Shown here in pieces: positions 1-6,410 of a DNA stretch of 13,432 bases. The translations under genes and the position numbers were made by a program. The DNA is from Holosporales bacterium. GTDB lineage: Bacteria; Pseudomonadota; Alphaproteobacteria; Caedimonadales; UBA9215. Numbering within the stretch: position 1 is the stretch's first letter; each line of letters opens with the position of its first letter. The notes under the pieces were generated by a model. The model ran no database searches, was not told where the DNA came from, and saw only the letters and a program-made list of their open reading frames with translations. Location: NCBI GenBank assembly GCA_003503995.1, contig DOCA01000146.1, forward strand, positions 1 through 13,432, in the 5' to 3' direction.

Positions 1-242
1 AATCGATCCTCTTAACCCCCGAAAAAACCCAAGCCCTTTTAACAGTCTTAGGTAGCGCTTATCGGGACCTAAGCATTTTAAGTGAGTTCACAGCACAAGA
101 AGTAACCCGTTATCTTGCATCAATCAATGACTCATTGGTCGGCGCTTTGTTCTGGGTTATGGGACTTGTGGCGACCTTGTCCTTTGGCGCTGCACTCATT
201 TGCTATAAAACTATTACCCTAAAAGAGCCCCTTAAAAACTAG
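1..242 (+). CDS. C-terminal fragment of an unidentified integral membrane protein
   Basis: An open frame runs from the left edge (first complete codon at 3) to TAG at 240-242, giving about 79 residues; the start lies outside the window. A polar stretch (SAYRDLSILSEFTAQEVTRY) is followed by one clear hydrophobic helix, roughly FWVMGLVATLSFGAALICY, and a short basic tail. That is the layout of the last transmembrane helix of a multi-spanning transporter, and a multidrug-type MFS permease is one possibility. No diagnostic motif is visible, so the family is left open. The codon style matches lpxI and lpxB downstream. A 97-base gap and a hairpin over the stop codon suggest it is not co-transcribed with lpxI, which is inference. 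Confidence 0.6.
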   Translation, partial: SILLTPEKTQALLTVLGSAYRDLSILSEFTAQEVTRYLASINDSLVGALFWVMGLVATLSFGAALICYKTITLKEPLKN

Positions 243-250
243 GGGGCTCT
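224..250 (+). terminator. GC-rich hairpin over the stop codon of the first gene
   Basis: The arms AGAGCCCC (224-231) and GGGGCTCT (243-250) are perfectly complementary, 8 bp, with an 11-base loop that contains most of the TAG stop. The + strand has no U-tract after it (CTCGTC follows). On the - strand the stem would be followed by UUUU. It is probably a terminator or 3'-end stabilising hairpin for the upstream gene, but the weak tail keeps confidence low. Confidence 0.4.
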
Positions 251-339
251 CTCGTCAAAAAAAGGGGGTAAATTTCCTATTCATGGGCGTGCTCATATGG
301 TATGTTTTGTCTTAGGTAAACTAACTTTAAGAAACCCCT

Positions 340-1176
340 ATGGCAGACTTAAGCAGCATTAATTGTCTTGGTATTATTGCAGGTCATGGCGACCTTCCCC
401 GCGATATTATCCAAGCCTGCCAAAGGCAAAATATCCCCTACTACATCATGGCTTATGAAGGGCAAACAGATCCCAAATTTGTGCAAGGGTTACTCCATGA
501 TTGGGTTGGCCTTGGACAGGCGGGCAAAACCATCAAGCATTTTAAAACAAATAAAGTCGACCATATTGTTATGGCAGGTTATTTCAATCGTCCTGCTTGG
601 AGTGAACTTAAACCAGACTTTAAAGGCGTTGCGCTTATGGCAAAGCTGGTTGGCAAGCCCATGGGAGATGACGGACTCTTTCGCGTTATTGTGGATTTCT
701 TTGAAAGCGAAGGCCTTATTGTTATTAGTCCAGAGGATCTCCTTGGTCCAAAAGCCTTAGTCAACTTAGGAAACCTCACAAAAGCACAGCCCGATGAGCA
801 AGCCTTAGAGGATATTAAACGGGGCCTCAACGTCGCAAAAGCCCTCGGCGCCCAAGATGTCGGCCAAAGTGTTGTTGTACAGCAAGGTCTTGTGCTTGGT
901 GTTGAAGCTATTGAGGGGTCCGATGAGCTTATTAGGCGTACAGCTTCGTTGAAACAAGAAGGCCCTGGTGGTGTTTTCGTGAAAGTCATCAAACCTAACC
1001 AAGAAACTCGTGTCGATCGAGCTGTTATTGGCCCAAGGACTGTTGAGTACGCAGCACAAGCGGGGCTTCGCGGCATTGCAGCTGAAGCCGATCATGTTAT
1101 TTTATTAAATAAAGACGAGACCATCGCCCTTGCGGACTCAAAGGGTCTTTTCATTACAGGAGTCTGCCATGACTAA
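340..1176 (+). CDS. lpxI: LpxI, UDP-2,3-diacylglucosamine pyrophosphatase (DUF1009 family)
   Basis: LpxI hydrolyses UDP-2,3-diacylglucosamine to lipid X and UMP, the fourth step of lipid A synthesis, at the cytoplasmic face of the inner membrane. It replaces LpxH in most alphaproteobacteria. The 278-residue product has the family length. It shows the N-terminal LGIIAGHGDLP segment (10-20), GDDGLFRVIVDFFESEGL (109-126), DVGQSVVVQQGLVLGVEA with EG (173-192) and ETRVDRAVIG (222-231). The last includes D226, which aligns with the aspartate I recall as important in Caulobacter LpxI (D225). The ATG at 340 places the conserved IAG segment close to the N-terminus as usual; its ribosome binding site is weak. 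The last 8 bases overlap the start of lpxB, which uses the product, so the two are probably translationally coupled. Confidence 0.94.
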   Translation: MADLSSINCLGIIAGHGDLPRDIIQACQRQNIPYYIMAYEGQTDPKFVQGLLHDWVGLGQAGKTIKHFKTNKVDHIVMAGYFNRPAWSELKPDFKGVALMAKLVGKPMGDDGLFRVIVDFFESEGLIVISPEDLLGPKALVNLGNLTKAQPDEQALEDIKRGLNVAKALGAQDVGQSVVVQQGLVLGVEAIEGSDELIRRTASLKQEGPGGVFVKVIKPNQETRVDRAVIGPRTVEYAAQAGLRGIAAEADHVILLNKDETIALADSKGLFITGVCHD

Positions 1177-2341
1177 AGAACGCAAAACCATTTATATCAT
1201 CGCTGGAGAAGAAAGCGGTGACCAAATTGGTGGCGCTTTGATGAAGTCTCTAAAGACACAATGCCCCAAAGACATTCATCTTCTTTTTGAAGGTATTGGT
1301 AGCACGCGTATGGCAGAAAAAGGCCTTAAAAGTCTCTTTCCCATGGGCGAACTCTCTATTATGGGTATCCTAGAAATCGTCCCTCATATCCTTAATGTCT
1401 TAGCACGCTTGACCCAAACACTTGATGACATCAAAAAAGTAAAGCCCGACCTTGTGGTCACCATTGACGCCCCTGGCTTTAACTTTAGACTTGCCAAGCG
1501 TTTGAAATCTCTTAATATCCCCGTGATCCATATCACAGCCCCAACGGTTTGGGCTTGGCGTCCTCGCCGCGCTGAACGCGTCGCTGGCTATTTGACACAT
1601 CTTTTAACGCTTTTTCATTTTGAGCCGCCTTATTTCACAAAGCATGGTCTCAAAACAACCTTCATGGGGCACCCCCTTGTTGAAAAAAAGCTCTGGGATA
1701 TTTCCCCCGATGTGTACCGCAAGAAACACAAACTAAAAAAAAGACAGCCTCTCTTGTGTATTCTGCCAGGAAGCCGTCCCTCGGAACTCAAAACGCACCT
1801 TCCTCTCTTTCTAAATGCTGTTGAGATTTTAAAATCACATCACCCCGATATTGAGGTTGTCATTCCCACTTTGCCTCGCTTTAAGGATCAAATTGAACAA
1901 GCCTTAAAAGGTCACGGCATTTCAGGATATGTGACTACCGATGAAACGGAAAAATACGAAGCCATGCGCGCGTCAACGGCCGCTCTTGCAGCCTCGGGTA
2001 CAGTGACTCTTGAACTTGGTCTATGTGATACCCCTATGGTTGTCGCCTATAAAGGCAACCCAATTTCTGCAGCCATTGTACGCAAATTAATTCTCACAAA
2101 GCATGTGTCCCTCACCAATATTCTTTTGGAAAAAGAAGTGGTGCCTGAACTGTTACAAGAAGACTGCAAATCGGAGGACCTTTCCCATGCCCTTCACAAA
2201 CTCTTAAAAGAAAAATCAGAGTCCCATGCAAAACAAAAAGAAGAACTTGCTAAATTGCGCACCCTTGTGGAGCCAAAATCTGGGGATTCTCCAAGCAATG
2301 TTGCAGCACAAGCCATCCTTGAAACCCTCTTGAAAAAGTAG
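1169..2341 (+). CDS. lpxB: LpxB, lipid-A-disaccharide synthase
   Basis: LpxB joins UDP-2,3-diacylglucosamine to lipid X, forming the beta-1,6 disaccharide core of lipid A; it is a peripheral inner-membrane GT19 glycosyltransferase. The 390-residue product is close to the usual 380-390. Landmarks are IIAGEESGDQIGG (10-22), MGILEIVPHI (65-74), TIDAPGFNFR (98-107, with the D100 that matches the key aspartate of IDAPDFN in E. coli), APTVWAWRPRR (124-134), FMGHPL (165-170), LPGSRPSEL (199-207), ASGTVTLELG (275-284) and VPELLQ (325-330). I chose the ATG at 1169 because AGGAG at 1158-1162 lies 6 bases ahead of it and the conserved sequence begins a few residues in. An upstream TTG at 1130 would add 13 residues that are out-of-frame lpxI sequence. 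The start overlaps the lpxI stop as ATGACTAA. Confidence 0.96.
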   Translation: MTKERKTIYIIAGEESGDQIGGALMKSLKTQCPKDIHLLFEGIGSTRMAEKGLKSLFPMGELSIMGILEIVPHILNVLARLTQTLDDIKKVKPDLVVTIDAPGFNFRLAKRLKSLNIPVIHITAPTVWAWRPRRAERVAGYLTHLLTLFHFEPPYFTKHGLKTTFMGHPLVEKKLWDISPDVYRKKHKLKKRQPLLCILPGSRPSELKTHLPLFLNAVEILKSHHPDIEVVIPTLPRFKDQIEQALKGHGISGYVTTDETEKYEAMRASTAALAASGTVTLELGLCDTPMVVAYKGNPISAAIVRKLILTKHVSLTNILLEKEVVPELLQEDCKSEDLSHALHKLLKEKSESHAKQKEELAKLRTLVEPKSGDSPSNVAAQAILETLLKK

Positions 2342-2351
2342 CAGCCAAAAT

Positions 2352-2825
2352 ATGCCCGTCACCCTAGAGGACATCGCAAAACTCAAGCCCCTTAACAGAG
2401 CCCTTCTTGCCCTTGATCTTGGTGGTAAACGCATTGGTGTTGCGGCCAGTGATCGCACATGGATGATTGCCAGCACCCTTGAAGTTATTCAACACGAGAA
2501 GTTCACTCTTTCAGCCAAGCGCATCAAAGACCTTTATGACGAGAAAAAAACCTGTGCCATTGTCGTGGGCCTCCCCTTAAACATGGACGGAACAAGGGGA
2601 CCGCGAGCCCAATCTACTGCAGATTTTGTACGTAACTTTGAAGAACTTTATCCTGATATTCCCCTTGTCTTCTGGGATGAGCGCCTTTCAACGGTTGCTG
2701 TTGAAACCATTCTCGTGGAAGCCGATCTCTCTCGCAAACGCCGCAAAGAAGTCGTCGACAAGGTTGCTGCCAATTATATTCTCCAAGGCTTTCTAGATCG
2801 TATGGAAAACGTGTGTCACTCTTGA
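2352..2825 (+). CDS. ruvX: RuvX/YqgF, RNase H-fold nuclease for pre-16S rRNA 5' end (putative Holliday junction resolvase)
   Basis: YqgF-family proteins have an RNase H-like fold and act in final 5' processing of 16S rRNA; they were earlier described as Holliday junction resolvases. The 157-residue product is of family length. It shows ALDLGGKRIGVAASD (20-34, acidic D22), VVGLPLNMDGT (71-81), WDERLST (108-114, with E110) and VDKVAANYIL (135-144, with D136). D22, E110 and D136 are the expected acidic metal-binding residues, and all are present. It begins 10 bases after the lpxB stop with no clear Shine-Dalgarno sequence, so it is probably translated from the lpx transcript; nothing suggests a functional link to lipid A. 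Its stop is 2 bases from the convergent ccmF stop. Confidence 0.92.
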   Translation: MPVTLEDIAKLKPLNRALLALDLGGKRIGVAASDRTWMIASTLEVIQHEKFTLSAKRIKDLYDEKKTCAIVVGLPLNMDGTRGPRAQSTADFVRNFEELYPDIPLVFWDERLSTVAVETILVEADLSRKRRKEVVDKVAANYILQGFLDRMENVCHS

Positions 2826-2827
2826 TA

Positions 2828-4756
2828 CTAAACACGAAGAAAACGAGGGGCATTTGACGACGCACGGACCTCATTGTAAGAACTGCGGCGTCGCAAATAC
2901 CCCAATAGTCCGACTCCGCCAGCAAGGCTCATGAGCCCTCCTCCAAGCCAAATCAACATCACAAGAGGATGATAAAAAACCCGTATAGAGCGCTGCCCTG
3001 TTTCAAGCATAGGACCTAACACAACATATAAATGTGCCCAATACCGCTGAGCAATAGCTGTTTTAGAGACAAGGGCTCCTTTTGTGCCGTAAAGTCGCGT
3101 CTCTGGTTTTAGCGTTGCAACGGTCTCTCCCTTAAAATTAAAGACGCCAATGGTGGCAACCTCATTAATATAATTGGAGGCCTCATTCTGTTGAATATTT
3201 TCAAGCACAAAAGTATATCCAGCAAAAGTATCACTCTCTCCGGCCCCAAGCCAAAGGGTTCCTTCCTCTTGAAACAACGCATCACTACTCATGCCAATTA
3301 CACAAATGGCAAAACCAATGTGTGCCAACATCATAGAATGGGCTCGCTTTTTTACCCACGCCATAGCGCTGGCAATCAGCACCCAAAGACTAAAGCCAAG
3401 GGCGAAAATGCCGATCAAATTCTCTGCATTTTTTTCAAGAGTTTCTTGATACATCAAGATCGCAATCACCAATAATCCAATATTCAAGGGCAAAAGACGC
3501 GTGCGCAATAAAGGCCACAGGGGCGCTGGCTTCCATTTAACAAAAGTCGCAAGACCCATAAGAAACAAAGCTGCCAAAGCAATAGGGTTGATGCTTGTAT
3601 TAAAAAAAGATTCCGTGACTGTTGCCTCGCCAAAAACAGGGTAAAGAGTCCCAATAATGAGCACGAGACTCACAAAGAGAAAGCCATAAATGTTTAACGT
3701 TACAAAGCTCGATAAAGTTGGATAAATCACGGCGCTGTTTGAACGCATTCTATAAGCCCGAATGGCGAATAACAGAAAGGAAAGGAAGGCCAATAACGCT
3801 GTGAAGGATAGCAGATAAAGCCCCCGCTGTTCATCCTTTGCAAAACCATGAACAGAGGCCACAACCCCAGAACGTGTAATATAAGTTCCCAGCAAACTTG
3901 ATAAATAGGTGATCAAGCTCAAGAAAAGACACCACAACTTTAAAGAACCCGTACGGCGATAAGATCCAATGGCATGAAGCAATGCCGTTGAGGCAAGCCA
4001 TGGTAACAAAGAGGCATTCTCCACGGGATCCCAAGACCACCAACCGCCCCAGCCAAGCTCGTAATAGGCCCATAAACTCCCCGCTGTCACACCAAAAGTT
4101 AGAAAACTCCACGGGATTAAGGTCCACAAGCGCATCCAATGAGCATGCTCTTTTTTGAAGTGGCCTCGCCATAAAAAACCAACGCCCATGGCAAAGGGGA
4201 TCACAAATCCAATATAGCCAAAGTACAGTGATGGCGGATGAAAGGTCATAGACGGATCTTGCAAAATGGGATTCAAACCGAGACCTTTATGAGGCGTGAC
4301 CTTTAGAGTCTCAAAGGGATTTGAAGTCCACAACATAAACAAAAGAAAAACCCATAAAATTGCACTTGAAATCGCCAACATACGGGTGCGGTCTTGATGG
4401 GTTGCAATACCGCGCCCCGAAAAAGAAAACAGAACAACATAAAGGGTCAATGTCACAATCCATAAAAGCAAAGCCCCCTCATGATTTCCCCAAAGGGCAA
4501 CCAGTCGATAGATTAAGGGTTCGGAAGCTTCGGAATTAAGCGTCACAATTTTGAGGGAAAAGTCCGATGTCATAAACGCATAAGCAAGGGACAAAAAAGA
4601 TCCCAAAAGAAGAAAGAGTAAAAAGCTCCCGTTAATTTGCGCAAACCGCAGGCTAAGTAAAGTTGAGCGCCGCGCAATCATAAGAGGGACAATCGTGCCA
4701 ACAGCCGCCACAATAAAAGCTGCAAGGAGCATACTGTGTCCTAAATCAACAATCAT
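2828..4756 (-). CDS. ccmF: CcmF (CycK), haem lyase subunit of System I cytochrome c maturation
   Basis: CcmF is a polytopic inner-membrane protein that takes haem from holo-CcmE and attaches it to CXXCH motifs of apocytochromes c, working with CcmH (and CcmI). The 642-residue product is full length and rich in transmembrane helices. The haem-handling WWD domain is WGGWWSWDPVENASLLPWL (236-254). The expected histidines are present: H173 in HPPSLYFGYIGF, H261, H303 in VHGF and H479 in AHIG, the last corresponding to E. coli H491. WGNHEGALLLW (89-99) and the C-terminal SIRVFYHPLVMLIWLG segment are also typical. The ATG overlaps the ccmE stop by 4 bases (ATGA), with GGAGAGG ahead of it. It is the last gene of the operon here; no ccmH or ccmI follows, because ruvX converges immediately. 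Confidence 0.97.
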   Translation of the reverse strand: MIVDLGHSMLLAAFIVAAVGTIVPLMIARRSTLLSLRFAQINGSFLLFLLLGSFLSLAYAFMTSDFSLKIVTLNSEASEPLIYRLVALWGNHEGALLLWIVTLTLYVVLFSFSGRGIATHQDRTRMLAISSAILWVFLLFMLWTSNPFETLKVTPHKGLGLNPILQDPSMTFHPPSLYFGYIGFVIPFAMGVGFLWRGHFKKEHAHWMRLWTLIPWSFLTFGVTAGSLWAYYELGWGGWWSWDPVENASLLPWLASTALLHAIGSYRRTGSLKLWCLFLSLITYLSSLLGTYITRSGVVASVHGFAKDEQRGLYLLSFTALLAFLSFLLFAIRAYRMRSNSAVIYPTLSSFVTLNIYGFLFVSLVLIIGTLYPVFGEATVTESFFNTSINPIALAALFLMGLATFVKWKPAPLWPLLRTRLLPLNIGLLVIAILMYQETLEKNAENLIGIFALGFSLWVLIASAMAWVKKRAHSMMLAHIGFAICVIGMSSDALFQEEGTLWLGAGESDTFAGYTFVLENIQQNEASNYINEVATIGVFNFKGETVATLKPETRLYGTKGALVSKTAIAQRYWAHLYVVLGPMLETGQRSIRVFYHPLVMLIWLGGGLMSLAGGVGLLGYLRRRSSYNEVRASSNAPRFLRV

Positions 4757-5238
4757 CGACTTACCTCTCCTTGGAGATTTTGCACACCTTGGGCAAGGGA
4801 GTCTTTACCATGATGTTTGTTCAAAGCTTGCTCAACTTGAGGCGGCATATAAGTTGCATCATGTTTTGCCAGAATTGTACGAGCTATAAAGACGTGACGT
4901 TTTTGATCAAAATAACCTTCCGCCACAAGACCTTGGCCTTCTCGAAACAAATCAGGTAAAAATCCCTGATATTCAATGGCTACCTCTTCATTGAAATCAC
5001 TCACTACAAAACGCAGGCGGTGCTCTTCTTTAGAAACAATCTCTACACTGCCTTTTTGAATCATACCCCCAAGACGCGCTCGCTTAGAAGCCTTATCAGG
5101 GGTTTCTAAAATTTCTGTAGGGGAGAAAAAGAAGACAAGGTTATCCCTGAAATTCTGCATCACAAGATAAAGGGAACCGCTTAATAAAGTAACAAGGACA
5201 ATGGTAAGAGTTAAACGGCGGGCAACACTTTTTTTCAT
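4753..5238 (-). CDS. ccmE: CcmE (CycJ), periplasmic haem chaperone
   Basis: CcmE covalently holds haem received from the CcmABCD complex and delivers it to CcmF. The 161-residue product has a short basic N-terminus, one membrane anchor (about LTLTIVLVTLLSGSLYLVM) and a periplasmic OB-fold domain with GGMIQKGSV, LFREGQGLVAEG and the haem-attachment motif KHDATYMPP. H126 and Y130 of that motif match the H130/Y134 pair of E. coli CcmE. I chose the ATG at 5238 (MKKSVARR), preceded by GAGG about 12 bases upstream. A longer frame starting at TTG 5256 would overlap ccmD and adds nothing conserved. The start lies 4 bases after the ccmD stop and its end overlaps ccmF. The C-terminal tail is hydrophilic and histidine-containing (NKHHGKDS), as in many CcmE proteins. 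Confidence 0.95.
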   Translation of the reverse strand: MKKSVARRLTLTIVLVTLLSGSLYLVMQNFRDNLVFFFSPTEILETPDKASKRARLGGMIQKGSVEIVSKEEHRLRFVVSDFNEEVAIEYQGFLPDLFREGQGLVAEGYFDQKRHVFIARTILAKHDATYMPPQVEQALNKHHGKDSLAQGVQNLQGEVSR

Positions 5239-5242
5239 GGAC

Positions 5243-5407
5243 TTACTGGGCCTCAAGGCTCTTAAGCCTTTTTTGGAGGCGACGACGTTTAGATAAAATC
5301 GTCATAGATAAAACCCCAAAAACACCCAAAGAAATCCCGTAGGCAAGACCAACATAAGAGTCATAGTTTAAGGCATGACGGTAAAAATCAGACAAATCAG
5401 GTTCCAT
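5243..5407 (-). CDS. ccmD: CcmD, small membrane subunit of the haem-loading complex
   Basis: CcmD is a small single-span protein that helps release holo-CcmE from the CcmABC complex. The 54-residue product starts at the ATG at 5407: MEPDLSDFYRHALNYDSYVG, one hydrophobic helix (LAYGISLGVFGVLSMTIL), then a strongly basic cytoplasmic tail (SKRRRLQKRLKSLEAQ). The size, the aromatic N-terminal segment with YVGLAYG and the basic tail are typical of CcmD, and its place between ccmC and ccmE settles the call. Its start overlaps the end of ccmC by 11 bases, which suggests translational coupling. A TTG 24 bases further upstream would give 62 residues but lies deeper in ccmC. Confidence 0.88.
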   Translation of the reverse strand: MEPDLSDFYRHALNYDSYVGLAYGISLGVFGVLSMTILSKRRRLQKRLKSLEAQ

Positions 5408-6137
5408 GGTAAAGCTCTTTTCGTGATTCAAGAATCATTTGCCGTTTCAATTTCTGAGACAATAAAAGGGTTTCAACCCGCAGCAATCCCAAAACGTATC
5501 CAAATAATAAAAACCCTCCAGCAGCAAAACCCAAAGGCCACAACATCCCGCTATCAATACTAGGGCCACCCGTCTTAAAGACACTTGCTGGTTGATGAAG
5601 AGTGCTCCACCACTCAACGGAATACTTAATAATGGGAAGGTTCACAAGGCCTAGAATGAGTAAAAAAGCGCCCATACGGCTTGCTTTTTCTTGTTCTGAA
5701 AAGGCTTGAACAAACAAAATATAACCCATATATAAGAAAGCCAGCACCAACATAGACGTTAAGCGCGCATCCCAAACCCACCATGTTCCCCACATAGGTT
5801 TCCCCCATATAGATCCAGTTACAAGAGAGATAATAGTAAAGCTCAATCCAATAGGCGCAGCAGCCCTTGCATAAACAAACGCCAAACTATGGCGCCAAAT
5901 AAAACCTCCGATGGCGCACAGGCCCATAAAGCCATAGATTATCATGGCGAGCCAAGCTGCTGGCACATGGACATACATAATACGCACGGTTTCTTTTTGT
6001 TGGTAATCAAGGGGAGAGTTAAAAAAGGCCAAATAAAAAGCAAGACCAAGACATAAAGCCGCACAAAGACTTGCAGACAGCAGAGTCCACCGACGCAGCC
6101 AATGGTAAAAAGAAACACGAAGAAGTTGATGGGCCAT
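5397..6137 (-). CDS. ccmC: CcmC, haem-handling membrane protein that loads CcmE
   Basis: CcmC presents haem to CcmE through its WWD domain and works with the ABC-type CcmAB and with CcmD. The 246-residue product matches the usual length (about 245) and has six likely transmembrane helices. Diagnostic parts are YVHVPAAWLAM (55-65, H57), the tryptophan-rich WGTWWVWDARLTSM (116-129) and WWSTLHQPAS (177-186, H181). The two histidines flanking the WWD domain are the known haem ligands of the family. It heads the operon. Its Shine-Dalgarno sequence is weak (GAGAG more than 10 bases upstream). ccmA and ccmB, often upstream, are not adjacent and must lie elsewhere if the pathway is complete. Confidence 0.96.
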   Translation of the reverse strand: MAHQLLRVSFYHWLRRWTLLSASLCAALCLGLAFYLAFFNSPLDYQQKETVRIMYVHVPAAWLAMIIYGFMGLCAIGGFIWRHSLAFVYARAAAPIGLSFTIISLVTGSIWGKPMWGTWWVWDARLTSMLVLAFLYMGYILFVQAFSEQEKASRMGAFLLILGLVNLPIIKYSVEWWSTLHQPASVFKTGGPSIDSGMLWPLGFAAGGFLLFGYVLGLLRVETLLLSQKLKRQMILESRKELYHGT

Positions 6138-6410
6138 AAAAAGTGCCGCTCTCTCTTTAATCTGAACAGCTAAACTTTAGCGCAAAATCGCTCCTACGAC
6201 TACTCCTCTATTTTCTAACATTTATTGAATTGCCATCAAGCCCTCAAGCTTATCCATATAAGACCCGTCACCGCCCCCCTATGCAGAAACTGCAACATCA
6301 CCTTTACTTATAGATATTCGACAATATGTCAAAAAATAACTATATAACTTATAGAAGGCAAAAACATAAGCCAACTAAACAACTAAATTATTTAAGTAAA
6401 GGATGTAACT
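6138..6410. other. Divergent intergenic region between ccmC and the exported-protein gene
   Basis: This 273-base AT-rich stretch must hold the promoters of both divergent genes. I see no gene in it. On the ccmC side there is a small perfect palindrome, CTAAACTTTAG (6170-6180), and next to it an AGCG-N6-CGCT inverted repeat (6179-6192); both are short enough to be chance. On the other side the 9-mer ACTTATAGA occurs twice (6306-6314 and 6347-6355). Confidence 0.5.
6317..6346 (+). promoter_or_regulatory. Possible sigma70 promoter of the exported-protein gene
   Basis: TTCGAC (6317-6322) and TATATA (6341-6346) are separated by 18 bases and resemble -35 and -10 boxes. Transcription would begin near 6353, leaving a leader of about 58 bases. 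The region is AT-rich, so chance matches are likely. The two copies of ACTTATAGA, 41 bases apart start to start (near four helical turns), flank this element and could be operator half-sites. Confidence 0.35.

Noticed and set aside
368..760. 130-residue frame inside lpxI on the + strand, and long - strand frames across lpxI (579-1076 and 805-1095)
   Set aside because: lpxI matches its family over its whole length, so these are shadows; none shows a recognisable domain or ribosome binding site.
1130..1168. Upstream TTG start for lpxB that would add 13 residues
   Set aside because: The added residues are out-of-frame lpxI sequence, whereas the ATG at 1169 has AGGAG at ideal spacing and fits the family N-terminus.
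3831..4172. 113-residue alternative frame on the ccmF strand, rich in tryptophan and glycine
   Set aside because: It is a shifted reading of the WWD region of ccmF, whose own frame carries all the expected histidines.
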